Assembly: GCA_019359045.1 (NCBI GenBank)
Contig: JAHHIA010000005.1
Coordinates: 248,001-312,000 of the forward strand
Reading direction: 5' to 3'
DNA from: Scytolyngbya sp. HA4215-MV1
GTDB lineage: Bacteria; Cyanobacteriota; Cyanobacteriia; Leptolyngbyales; Leptolyngbyaceae
DNA length: 64,000 nucleotides
Each line of letters starts with the position of its first letter. The first letter of the stretch is position 1. This document shows, piece by piece, positions 27,254 to 34,524 of this stretch. A model generated the notes under the pieces. The model was given only the letters and a program-made list of their open reading frames with translations, was not told the origin of the DNA and made no database searches. The position numbers and the translations under genes were made by a program.

Positions 27254-28858
27254 TTAGTGGACGGCTGCACCACCGGATGGTTTGACCTTTTTGAAAAACA
27301 GGGCGAACAAAGCACCTGCAAACAGAGCACAACCCATAAAGAAAAAGCAGTCGTTGTACGCCATGACGTTTGCCTCACGGCGCACGAGCCGATCGAGGAA
27401 AGCGTAGGCTTGGTTTTGCGCTATAACCGGATCGCCCACCTTGCTGATAAACAGTTGGGTCAGTTGATCCAGTCGATCTCGGGTAATGGGATTAGAAAGG
27501 GAGATTGCTTCCACCAACCGGTTGGAGTGAAACCGCTCTCTCACCGAAAGGAGTGTTCCCAGGGCAGCAATGCCGATCGATCCTCCTAAATTGCGAGAGA
27601 CATTAAACAGCGCCGAAGCAGAACCAACTTGTTTTGGTGCAATTCCTGCGGTTGCCACGCTAGAGAGCGGCGTAATAATCAGCGGTTGCCCCATCGCCCG
27701 CACAATTTGTGACCAGCGCAGTTGCTCTAATCCGGTGTTATGGGTCAAAGCTGAGTTCATAAAACAGCTCACACCAAACAAGGTCAACCCCACTGCAATC
27801 AGCAGTCGCAGGTCAAACCGTTGCATCAGGCGAGGCACAAAAGGGATAAGAAAAAGCTGGGGAATTCCAGCCCACATGATAGTTTGCCCGATCGTCATGG
27901 CATTGTAGCCCTGGATCTGTGCCAAGAACAGCGGCAGGATGAAGATAGAGCCGTAGAGTCCCAGTCCGGTTGCCAGATTGACGAAAACCGATAACCCAAA
28001 GTTACGTTGTCCCAACAAACGCAGGTTGAGCAACGGTTGCTTGCGCGTGAACTGGATCCAGACAAACAACGGCAAGGTAATGGCAGCAACGATCGCCGCC
28101 CGCTGAATTTCGACCGAACCAAACCAATCTTTGCGATTCCCTTCTTCCAAAAAGAATTCTAGCGATGCCAGCCCGATCGCCATCGTCGCGATGCCCCCCC
28201 AGTCGCCTCGATTAAACAGTCCTAACTGCATAGGTTTCGCGGGAATTGCATACCAAACTCCTGCAATCAAAAGCAAGCCAGGCACAATGTTGAGGTAGAA
28301 GATATATTCCCAACCATAGTTGTCAGTCAACCAACCGCCGATCGTGGGACCAATCGATGGGGCAAAGGTAGCCGTGATAGCGAACAGTGCCAAGCCGATC
28401 GGTTGTTTCGCCGGAGGCAAGGTGGTTAAAATCACCGTAAATGCCATGGGGATCAGGACGCCGCCTGTAAATCCTTGCCCTGCCCGCAACAGAATCATCA
28501 TGGGCAAATTGGTTGCCCAGGCACAGGCGATCGAGAACAACAGAAACAGAATGGCATTGACCAATAAATAGCGCCGCACTGAAAAAACTTGCGACAGCCA
28601 GCCTGTCAATGGAATCACTACTACTTCTGCAACTAGATAGCCCGTCGAGATCCAAGACCCCTCGTCGATCGTGGCACTCAGTGCTCCGGTAATGTCATTT
28701 AAGGACGCATTGGTGATCTGAATATCCAACACTGCCATGAATGCACCTAGCAACGTGGACAGCACCCCAATCCAGTCCTTAGCCGTTAGTTGATCCGTGC
28801 CTGGAGCAGGCGCGATCGCGGGTTTCCTCGGTTGACCGTCAACGTTTGCACTCGTCAT
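27254..28858 (-). CDS. DHA2-family multidrug efflux permease (EmrB-like)
   Basis: A 534-aa major-facilitator transporter with about 14 membrane segments, the DHA2 (EmrB/QacA) length. Typical motifs are DIQITNASLNDITG in TM1, TGYLVAEVVVIPLTGWLS, the motif C-like GPTIGGWLTDNYGW and the C-terminal MGCALFAGALFALFFKKV. It exports drugs or toxic amphiphiles by proton antiport. The upstream gene on the same strand encodes the matching membrane-fusion protein (202 bp gap), so together with an outer-membrane TolC they should form a tripartite pump. Substrate is unknown; no local regulator is adjacent. Confidence 0.92.
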   Translation of the reverse strand: MTSANVDGQPRKPAIAPAPGTDQLTAKDWIGVLSTLLGAFMAVLDIQITNASLNDITGALSATIDEGSWISTGYLVAEVVVIPLTGWLSQVFSVRRYLLVNAILFLLFSIACAWATNLPMMILLRAGQGFTGGVLIPMAFTVILTTLPPAKQPIGLALFAITATFAPSIGPTIGGWLTDNYGWEYIFYLNIVPGLLLIAGVWYAIPAKPMQLGLFNRGDWGGIATMAIGLASLEFFLEEGNRKDWFGSVEIQRAAIVAAITLPLFVWIQFTRKQPLLNLRLLGQRNFGLSVFVNLATGLGLYGSIFILPLFLAQIQGYNAMTIGQTIMWAGIPQLFLIPFVPRLMQRFDLRLLIAVGLTLFGVSCFMNSALTHNTGLEQLRWSQIVRAMGQPLIITPLSSVATAGIAPKQVGSASALFNVSRNLGGSIGIAALGTLLSVRERFHSNRLVEAISLSNPITRDRLDQLTQLFISKVGDPVIAQNQAYAFLDRLVRREANVMAYNDCFFFMGCALFAGALFALFFKKVKPSGGAAVH

Positions 28859-29060
28859 CCCGTTCTCGTGTGTTTTGATGAAACAGTGTTTTAGCGAAGC
28901 CTGTGTTTTGGCGAAGAAGTCGTAGTCTTACAATTTGTCATCGATAGCCGTTTTCATTGGCATAAGCCATATCTAAGACTCATCCACCCATCCACTCATC
29001 TACCGAACTGTAGCTTACTCGTCTGAAACTGGCTGCAACTGAAAAATGAGGCACTGAGAT

Positions 29061-30419
29061 TTAGGGAATTTCCACCGCAACAACAACCGACATCCCAGGC
29101 GTGATGCGGGATTCATAGCCTCGAATACTTTCTGTCTCAAAGACAATCTTGACTGGAATCCGTTGCACAATTTTGGTGAAGTTGCCCGTAGCATTGTCAG
29201 GTGGGAGTAAGGCGAACTTTGCCCCTGAAGCAGGCGCTAGGCTGTTGATTCTGCCCTTGAAGAGATGGTGCGGGAAGGCGTCGATTTTAATTTCAACCTC
29301 CTGACCTGGTCGCATCTTTTCCAGTTGAGTTTCTTTGAAGTTAGCAATGATCCAGGGTTGTTCCTGAACGATCGAGAGCAGCGTTTGTCCAGGCTGCACC
29401 CGTTGACCGACTTCCACTGTTTTGTTGCCAATTTTGCCAGCCGTTGGGGCTTGGATGCTGGTGTAATTCAGTTGGAGTTGGGCATTTTTGACCTGGGCAC
29501 GAGATTGCGCGATCGCCGCCAGTGCCGCCTGATACTGCTGTTGGTTAGCTTCAGTTTGCTTACTGGCAGCGTTTGCCTGTTGCAACCCCCCCTGGGAAGA
29601 TGCCAGCTTTGCCTGCACATTATTCAGATTTTTTTGTGCCTGGGCAACTCTTGCCTCAGCTTGCCGAATTTGTTCTCTCACCGCATTGCGCTGCGCAACC
29701 AACGCATCATAACTTGCCTTGGCTGCATCATACTGTTGCCTGGGAACAGCCCCTTCCTGGGCAAGCTGGGCATATCGTTGATAATCCAACTGTGCTTTGA
29801 CCAAATTTGCTTCTACCTGGGCAAATTGCGATCGTGCCTGAGGCACCCCAGACTGTGCTTCTGCCAGTGCCGCCTCAGCTGTAGCCACACTCGCTGCCGC
29901 CGCATCAATATTTCCTTGAGCTGTGGTTACCTGTCCCTGAGCATCAATGGAGCCAATCCCAACTTTGGTTTGCGCCACCTCTGCTTGACGACGAGTCGCT
30001 TCTAGGGCTGCCTCGGCTTGCTGCAAACTAACCTGATAATCACTGGGATCAAGCTTGACCAGAACTGTCCCAGGTGCAACGGTTTGATTATCATCCACTA
30101 AAACTTGCGTGACAGTTCCTGAGATGCGGGCTGTGACCGGATTGACATGCCCGCTCACGTAGGCATCTTCTGTTTCTTGATGGGTTTGGATATAGTGCCA
30201 CCAGCGAATCCCCAAAATCGCCACAATAATTGCCCCAATACCGAGTACTCCGAAAAGAACCAGCTTACGGGGAAATGTGTGGGGAGATTCAGGCTCAGGG
30301 GGCACTTTTTCTACTGGGATAGCAGGCTTATCCTGCTCTAAAACGCTGATAGCGTTGGCATGATGCCCATCCTGTTGGGCAAGTGCTTCAGTCTGTCTGG
30401 GTGCATTGGAAGATTCCAT
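29061..30419 (-). CDS. HlyD/EmrA-type membrane fusion protein
   Basis: A 452-aa periplasmic adaptor. A single N-terminal membrane segment (LFGVLGIGAIIVAILGIRWW, about 55-75) is followed by a biotinyl-lipoyl-like half (TEDAYVSGHVNPVTARISG; VDDNQTVAPGTVLVKLDP), a long Ala/Gln-rich coiled-coil hairpin (about 130-310), the second lipoyl half (IQAPTAGKIGNKTVEVGQRV) and a beta-barrel domain. This is the EmrA pattern. It is transcribed just before the EmrB-like permease and should link it to an outer-membrane channel. The coiled-coil region is low in complexity but intact. Confidence 0.92.
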   Translation of the reverse strand: MESSNAPRQTEALAQQDGHHANAISVLEQDKPAIPVEKVPPEPESPHTFPRKLVLFGVLGIGAIIVAILGIRWWHYIQTHQETEDAYVSGHVNPVTARISGTVTQVLVDDNQTVAPGTVLVKLDPSDYQVSLQQAEAALEATRRQAEVAQTKVGIGSIDAQGQVTTAQGNIDAAAASVATAEAALAEAQSGVPQARSQFAQVEANLVKAQLDYQRYAQLAQEGAVPRQQYDAAKASYDALVAQRNAVREQIRQAEARVAQAQKNLNNVQAKLASSQGGLQQANAASKQTEANQQQYQAALAAIAQSRAQVKNAQLQLNYTSIQAPTAGKIGNKTVEVGQRVQPGQTLLSIVQEQPWIIANFKETQLEKMRPGQEVEIKIDAFPHHLFKGRINSLAPASGAKFALLPPDNATGNFTKIVQRIPVKIVFETESIRGYESRITPGMSVVVAVEIP

Positions 30420-30630
30420 AGGTCAACCCTGTAGAGAAAGTATGAATGGTTTATAAACTTAACCGTGCAACTGCGATCGCCGCCATTGATCGTGCAAGTC
30501 ATTGGATCACTTCAGTTGCTCCAACAAATAATTACCCACTCGCTCCGAATTAGCAATCATGCATTAGCATGATTCATCGCTAAACTGGATAATCAAAAAA
30601 TGAATATGAGATGGCGCTCAAACTAGATTG

Positions 30631-30894
30631 ATGTTTAAAGTACTGACTTCCGGCTATTCACAAGAGTTTGCCCGTTGGACCGATGCCCTCCATGCTGCTA
30701 AAGCCCTCATGCCTCAGTGCAAAAGCCTGAGTCAAGATGTGCGTATTTATTTATTGGATGAATTAATCTGGCTATACAGCCGCGAACACAAGTATCCCAA
30801 ATACATAGGAGCCGGCACGTACGATCGTCTGGCTCGGCTATTCTTGCAAGAAGCCGTGGAAGAAGAAGCCATCCTGGAAGAAACCAACCAATAA
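30631..30894 (+). CDS. Conserved cyanobacterial hypothetical protein
   Basis: An 87-aa soluble, mostly helical protein (MFKVLTSGYSQEFARW; DVRIYLLDELIWLYSREH) with an acidic tail rich in glutamate. It resembles small conserved cyanobacterial proteins of unknown function. The ATG at 30631 is used; the TTG just before it is an alternative. It is divergent from the efflux operon (211 bp) and converges on pyrF-pyrE. No motif allows a function to be proposed. Confidence 0.65.
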   Translation: MFKVLTSGYSQEFARWTDALHAAKALMPQCKSLSQDVRIYLLDELIWLYSREHKYPKYIGAGTYDRLARLFLQEAVEEEAILEETNQ

Positions 30895-30937
30895 TCTCAA
30901 AACAGGCGTTCATGAATAAGCATTTGCGAGTTCTTGC

Positions 30938-32422
30938 TCAGCGTGCTCTTGCTTCATGCTCAGCAAAGGCTTGCAACTGGGCTTCGTCAATGCGGCCCGC
31001 CTGATAGAGCGTTTCGGTCACTTCTGAAATCGATAAAACCGAATGCGCTTGATAACCATTCTGTCGCAGTCGGTCTTTGACTCCCTGTTCATGATCCAGA
31101 AACACAACAATATCTTGCACTTTGAGTCCTGCGGATTCCAATTTGGCAGCCCCTTCCATGGCACTGTTGCCGCTAATCAAAATATCGTCCACGACGACAA
31201 CCGTTTCCCCCGCCTGAAAGTTTCCTTCAATTACTCGACGAGTACCATGAGCTTTCACCTCTTTACGGGGGAAAATCATGGGACAGTTGAGATGGAGCGA
31301 CAATCCAGTAGCCGTAGGCAGAGAGCCATAGGGAATTCCGGCAATGCGATCGAACGTCAGCGGTTTGAGCAGATCCGCATAGGCACTCAGCACCTGATGA
31401 AATAATTGTGGATTAGAAATAATTTTGCGTAGATCAATGTAGTACGGGAATATGGCACCCGAAGCCTGGACAAACTCGCCAAACAGAATGCAATCAATAT
31501 CGTAAAGTTGCAAAATTAAGTCCAAATGAGGATGCTGATTTAAGGTACAAACATTTGGCATCCAGATATCGCAGGTAGAAGCATCGTGGACAACCTCGGT
31601 TCTTAGCTGATTAATAGTTTGCTGGAGAGATCGCACCAATTCGCCTAATCCATCGCGGCTCAACCAGTCCTGAGGCACTGGAATCAACAGCCCTGCACCG
31701 TTCGCATCCAATCCTGCAGCAAGCAACTGAGCCAAGTCAGTGCCCTCTTGCCAAATGCTGCGCGCCAAAATCAACCGCTCTGGAGCGATCGATCTCACAC
31801 TGGCAAGAACCTCTGGGCGAGTCGTTCCCACTTCTAAGCCTAATTGCTCAGGCGTTCCCCAAGTTTGAGCTTCCTGCACCACTTGCAGATAAAGCGGTGC
31901 ATCAACACTGGGGTAAGCTTGCAATCGGCTTGCCGCTGGATTAGAAGTACAGCACAGCACAAACGCCGCCCTACCGGGATACACCAAAAAAGGAGCCACA
32001 TGATCTTGCCCAACATAGGGACTCAGCGTGATTGCATCCACCTGCCATTGCTCAAACACAGTCTGAGCAAACACGGTACTGGTGTTGAGATCACTGTGCT
32101 TTGCATCCAGAAGAATGGGAATATCGGCAGGAATGGCTGCAATGACCCGCTGCAAAAGTTCGATTCCGGCTGCTCCCAGGGCTTCGTAGAACCCGAGTGT
32201 GGGTTTATAGGCACACACCAGATCCGCCGTTTCGAGAATGACGCTTTGCATCCAGTCCCATAGCCGATCGATTAGACTGGTAGTGCTTGCTCGAGCGCCC
32301 AAATGGGCAGGCAACATTTCTGGGTTAGGGTCCAGCCCGATAAACAAAAGACTTTGATTTCGGGCAATACTGCACTGAAGTCGTTCCGAAAATGCACCCT
32401 GCAACGGATCGAAAATTCGCAT
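30938..32422 (-). CDS. pyrF/pyrE: Bifunctional orotidine-5'-phosphate decarboxylase / orotate phosphoribosyltransferase
   Basis: A 494-aa fusion catalysing the last two steps of UMP synthesis. The N-terminal half (about 1-270) is type-2 OMP decarboxylase: LFIGLDPNPEMLPAHLG and the catalytic ILLDAKHSDLNTS with its Lys and Asp. The C-terminal half (about 290-490) is orotate phosphoribosyltransferase with the PRPP loop VVVVDDILISGNSAMEGA. Such PyrF-PyrE fusions are known from cyanobacteria. The ATG at 32422 has AGGGAA upstream; a TTG six codons earlier is open. The LabA-like gene ends 23 bp upstream on the same strand, suggesting co-transcription. Confidence 0.93.
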   Translation of the reverse strand: MRIFDPLQGAFSERLQCSIARNQSLLFIGLDPNPEMLPAHLGARASTTSLIDRLWDWMQSVILETADLVCAYKPTLGFYEALGAAGIELLQRVIAAIPADIPILLDAKHSDLNTSTVFAQTVFEQWQVDAITLSPYVGQDHVAPFLVYPGRAAFVLCCTSNPAASRLQAYPSVDAPLYLQVVQEAQTWGTPEQLGLEVGTTRPEVLASVRSIAPERLILARSIWQEGTDLAQLLAAGLDANGAGLLIPVPQDWLSRDGLGELVRSLQQTINQLRTEVVHDASTCDIWMPNVCTLNQHPHLDLILQLYDIDCILFGEFVQASGAIFPYYIDLRKIISNPQLFHQVLSAYADLLKPLTFDRIAGIPYGSLPTATGLSLHLNCPMIFPRKEVKAHGTRRVIEGNFQAGETVVVVDDILISGNSAMEGAAKLESAGLKVQDIVVFLDHEQGVKDRLRQNGYQAHSVLSISEVTETLYQAGRIDEAQLQAFAEHEARAR

Positions 32423-32445
32423 AAGCAGGTTCCCTATCAAGCGTA

Positions 32446-33099
32446 TTAACGCTCTCTTGCGGTTCTTTGGACATCGGCTTTGATCATGGCGAGATCAATA
32501 TAGCGATCGGCGACGTTGATTAAGCTGTCACTGGTCATCGATCGCAAACTTACAACTTCAATTTGAACACCTCGATACGCGATTGCATTGACTGCATAAG
32601 CCAGGTTGCCGTCCCCGCTGAGCAGCACAATCTCATCACAATAGCTGGCTAGCTTCATCATATCAACCGCAATCTCAACGCCAACATTTGCCTTGCGGCT
32701 GCCGTCCGGAAACTGGATCAAGTCTTTAGCAACCACCCGATAACCATTTCGTCGCATCCAATGTAAAAATCCTTGTTGCTTTTCGTTGGTGCGATCGGCT
32801 CCTGTATAAAAATAAGCTCGAACTAAGCGTCGATTTTTGATCAGGCAGCGCAAAAGCTTCAAATAATCAATTTCAAGACCCAGGTTAGAAGCAGCATAAA
32901 ACAAGTTTGAACCATCAATCAAAATAACCACCCGATTGCGGAGCGTATCTTCGATCGGGTCAGCTGGCTCAAATACAACACTGCTCTCTACATCCTCAAA
33001 ATTAGGAACAATCGCGAAAGAGAGAGGATCAGCAGAGGACTCAAATTCCATCCCTTGAAACTGATGTTGATTCCTCCTAGGTTTTGGCATCAATTGCAT
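32446..33099 (-). CDS. LabA-like NYN/PIN-domain protein
   Basis: A 217-aa protein with an NYN (PIN-like nuclease) domain at about 55-210. Conserved acidic residues lie in VVILIDGSNLFYAA, KANVGVEIAVDMMKLA and VLLSGDGNLAYAV, the pattern of the LabA/DUF88 family. In Synechococcus elongatus LabA is a clock output factor needed for repression of KaiC-dependent expression; related proteins may be RNases. A poorly conserved acidic lead precedes the domain. The ATG at 33099 has AAGGAG upstream; a second ATG three codons later is possible. It directly precedes pyrF-pyrE. Confidence 0.85.
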   Translation of the reverse strand: MQLMPKPRRNQHQFQGMEFESSADPLSFAIVPNFEDVESSVVFEPADPIEDTLRNRVVILIDGSNLFYAASNLGLEIDYLKLLRCLIKNRRLVRAYFYTGADRTNEKQQGFLHWMRRNGYRVVAKDLIQFPDGSRKANVGVEIAVDMMKLASYCDEIVLLSGDGNLAYAVNAIAYRGVQIEVVSLRSMTSDSLINVADRYIDLAMIKADVQRTARER

Positions 33100-33770
33100 A
33101 ATTGGGTTAACTCCTTAGCTCATAGAGCTTGCCCAACGGTGACAATTGATATTGCTTGGAGATATTTTGAAAGATATCCAATTTTCCAAAAATACCTACT
33201 TTCACGATTGGGGTTGACTTCCTAGTATGTGAAACTCAGCCAAACTCAAAGGGCAAAATGACTGATGAGTTAATCTGCCCATCATCTAGACCAATATTGA
33301 CAACTCACCTTCCCAAAACTTGCGATCGTTCACAAGCGGATGGTTATCAATCGCAAGATCCTGCATTGCCAACCAAAACATTGAAGTTATGAAATCTTCA
33401 TTCCCGAGATCGCAGTGCACGTATCTATTCTTGGCTCAAATAATCAAACAAAAATCAGTTAGCAATCGCTGGAAAAGCCGATTCCTCATTCTTTCCAGCG
33501 AATGGGCACCCATCATTTAATATTTTCTTTATATTTTTAGCATTAAGTTCCTCGATCTCGGAAGGGGTAACCAAAATCTTGTCTTTTCGTAATATTTTTA
33601 TTGAAAATTGTTGAGAATATACTTGATTACTCCCTCAGAAGCAGACTTTCGGTCAAAATCCTAACGCTAAGAGGATGGTTTAAAAGTCCTTTCGCAAGTA
33701 GCAATAGACACGATCCCCTAAATCCCCGTGCTTTAGCGAAGCCATGCCGACAGGCTATACGCACCGCTGC
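33100..33770. other. Gene-poor spacer with repeat fragments
   Basis: Carries the labA-like gene promoter and, beyond it, AT-rich DNA without a convincing gene. AGAGGATGGTTTAAAAG at 33670-33686 closely resembles the left terminus of the inverted-repeat element at 49365-49659, and the next 80 bp contain CGAAGCC-type palindromic repeat words common in cyanobacterial spacers. Confidence 0.45.
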
Positions 33771-33800
33771 GCGCCGATTCCCTGAATTGGGAGTCGGCGC
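33771..33800. repeat. Strong 12-bp hairpin
   Basis: GCGCCGATTCCC (33771-33782) pairs with GGGAGTCGGCGC (33789-33800) with a single G-U pair and a 6-nt loop. It is GC-rich and followed by TTTACG. It may be a terminator-like or REP-like structure; no adjacent gene requires it. Confidence 0.65.
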
Positions 33801-33855
33801 TTTACGATTAGTAACCTGAGAAGTGTTAAGCAAATCTAATTATCTGGCTAAACCC

Positions 33856-33935
33856 GGTACACTGAGTACCACGCAGTTAGGAATCAAGCCTCAGGACAAA
33901 CGCGCTTACTGATGAGCCGTTCTCCTGAGGTTTTT
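33856..33935 (+). ncRNA. Candidate small RNA 3' part with intrinsic terminator
   Basis: Two consecutive hairpins with a T-run at the end, in a spacer where neither flanking gene is on this strand. Hairpin 1: GGTAC (33856-33860), loop ACTGA, GTACC (33866-33870). Hairpin 2: CCTCAGGA (33889-33896), an inner stem AACG/CGTT and GCT/AGC with an 8-nt loop, then TCCTGAGG (33923-33930), followed by TTTTT. The arrangement is that of a free-standing sRNA end. The 5' end and promoter are not defined and no known family is recognised. CTGAGG can alternatively pair with CCTCAG at 33942-33947. Confidence 0.5.
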
Positions 33936-34004
33936 AGCAAAGCCTCAGAATTCAGGTTGCACCGCTCGCAGCTAGACCGAGTGGCAATGGGGTACCCCAA
34001 AAAG

Positions 34005-34040
34005 CTTTTAGCGATGGGTAAACTTTTAGCGATGGGTAAA
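34005..34040. repeat. Perfect tandem duplication of 18 bp
   Basis: CTTTTAGCGATGGGTAAA occurs twice head to tail (34005-34022 and 34023-34040), immediately 3' of the small minus-strand gene whose stop is at 34045. Probably a slippage duplication. Confidence 0.85.
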
Positions 34041-34044
34041 ATGG

Positions 34045-34338
34045 TTAGACTTTTCTAGCGATCGTGGCTGAGCAGGGCATTTGGGTGACTATCCTTTTAG
34101 GAAGTCGGGAATGGTCACGAACCCATTGAGATTCGGCAATATCCCGAATCAATGAAATTTTGGAGCCAATGTAACTGTAGAGTTCGTAGACCTCTTCGCC
34201 TGTCAGCATCATTTTTTGAGCCATTTTTTGTAGGATTAACCGCACTAAAGCAGTGTCCGTAAGCAGCATGAGTTGACTGGTCGGGGTTTCTTCAATCACA
34301 GTCCAGGTTAAGCGCAATAGAGTAGAGGTCAGCGGCAT
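34045..34338 (-). CDS. Conserved cyanobacterial hypothetical protein
   Basis: A 97-aa helical protein (LLRLTWTVIEETPTSQLMLL; LTGEEVYELYSYIGSKISLI) of the type repeatedly seen in cyanobacterial genomes without assigned function. The ATG at 34338 is preferred because GAGGG lies six bases upstream; the ATG two codons earlier abuts that site. It is divergent from the phytochrome gene (187 bp between them), so a shared regulatory region is possible. No metal or catalytic motif is present. Confidence 0.7.
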   Translation of the reverse strand: MPLTSTLLRLTWTVIEETPTSQLMLLTDTALVRLILQKMAQKMMLTGEEVYELYSYIGSKISLIRDIAESQWVRDHSRLPKRIVTQMPCSATIARKV

Positions 34339-34524
34339 TGTCATCCCTCAGAGGTTGGAAAAAATAATCTTTTCTTTAGATTCTTGTTGTAGCCTGGCAT
34401 TATCTCTTGCACCTGTAAATCAATTTCATATTTTCTTTACATTCAATCTGCCCTCTTTACTAATCGAAACATCTTTGAATAAGCTGCGATACTGAAGGAA
34501 CCGCAAATCTAATTCGTTCGACTC

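Noticed and set aside
33320-33520. 66-codon plus-strand frame in the labA-like upstream spacer
   Set aside because: No motif, no ribosome-binding site, AT-rich spacer composition.
33909-33915. CTGATGA, the hammerhead ribozyme core word
   Set aside because: No GAAA partner or three-stem arrangement is present; the bases fall in a terminator loop.
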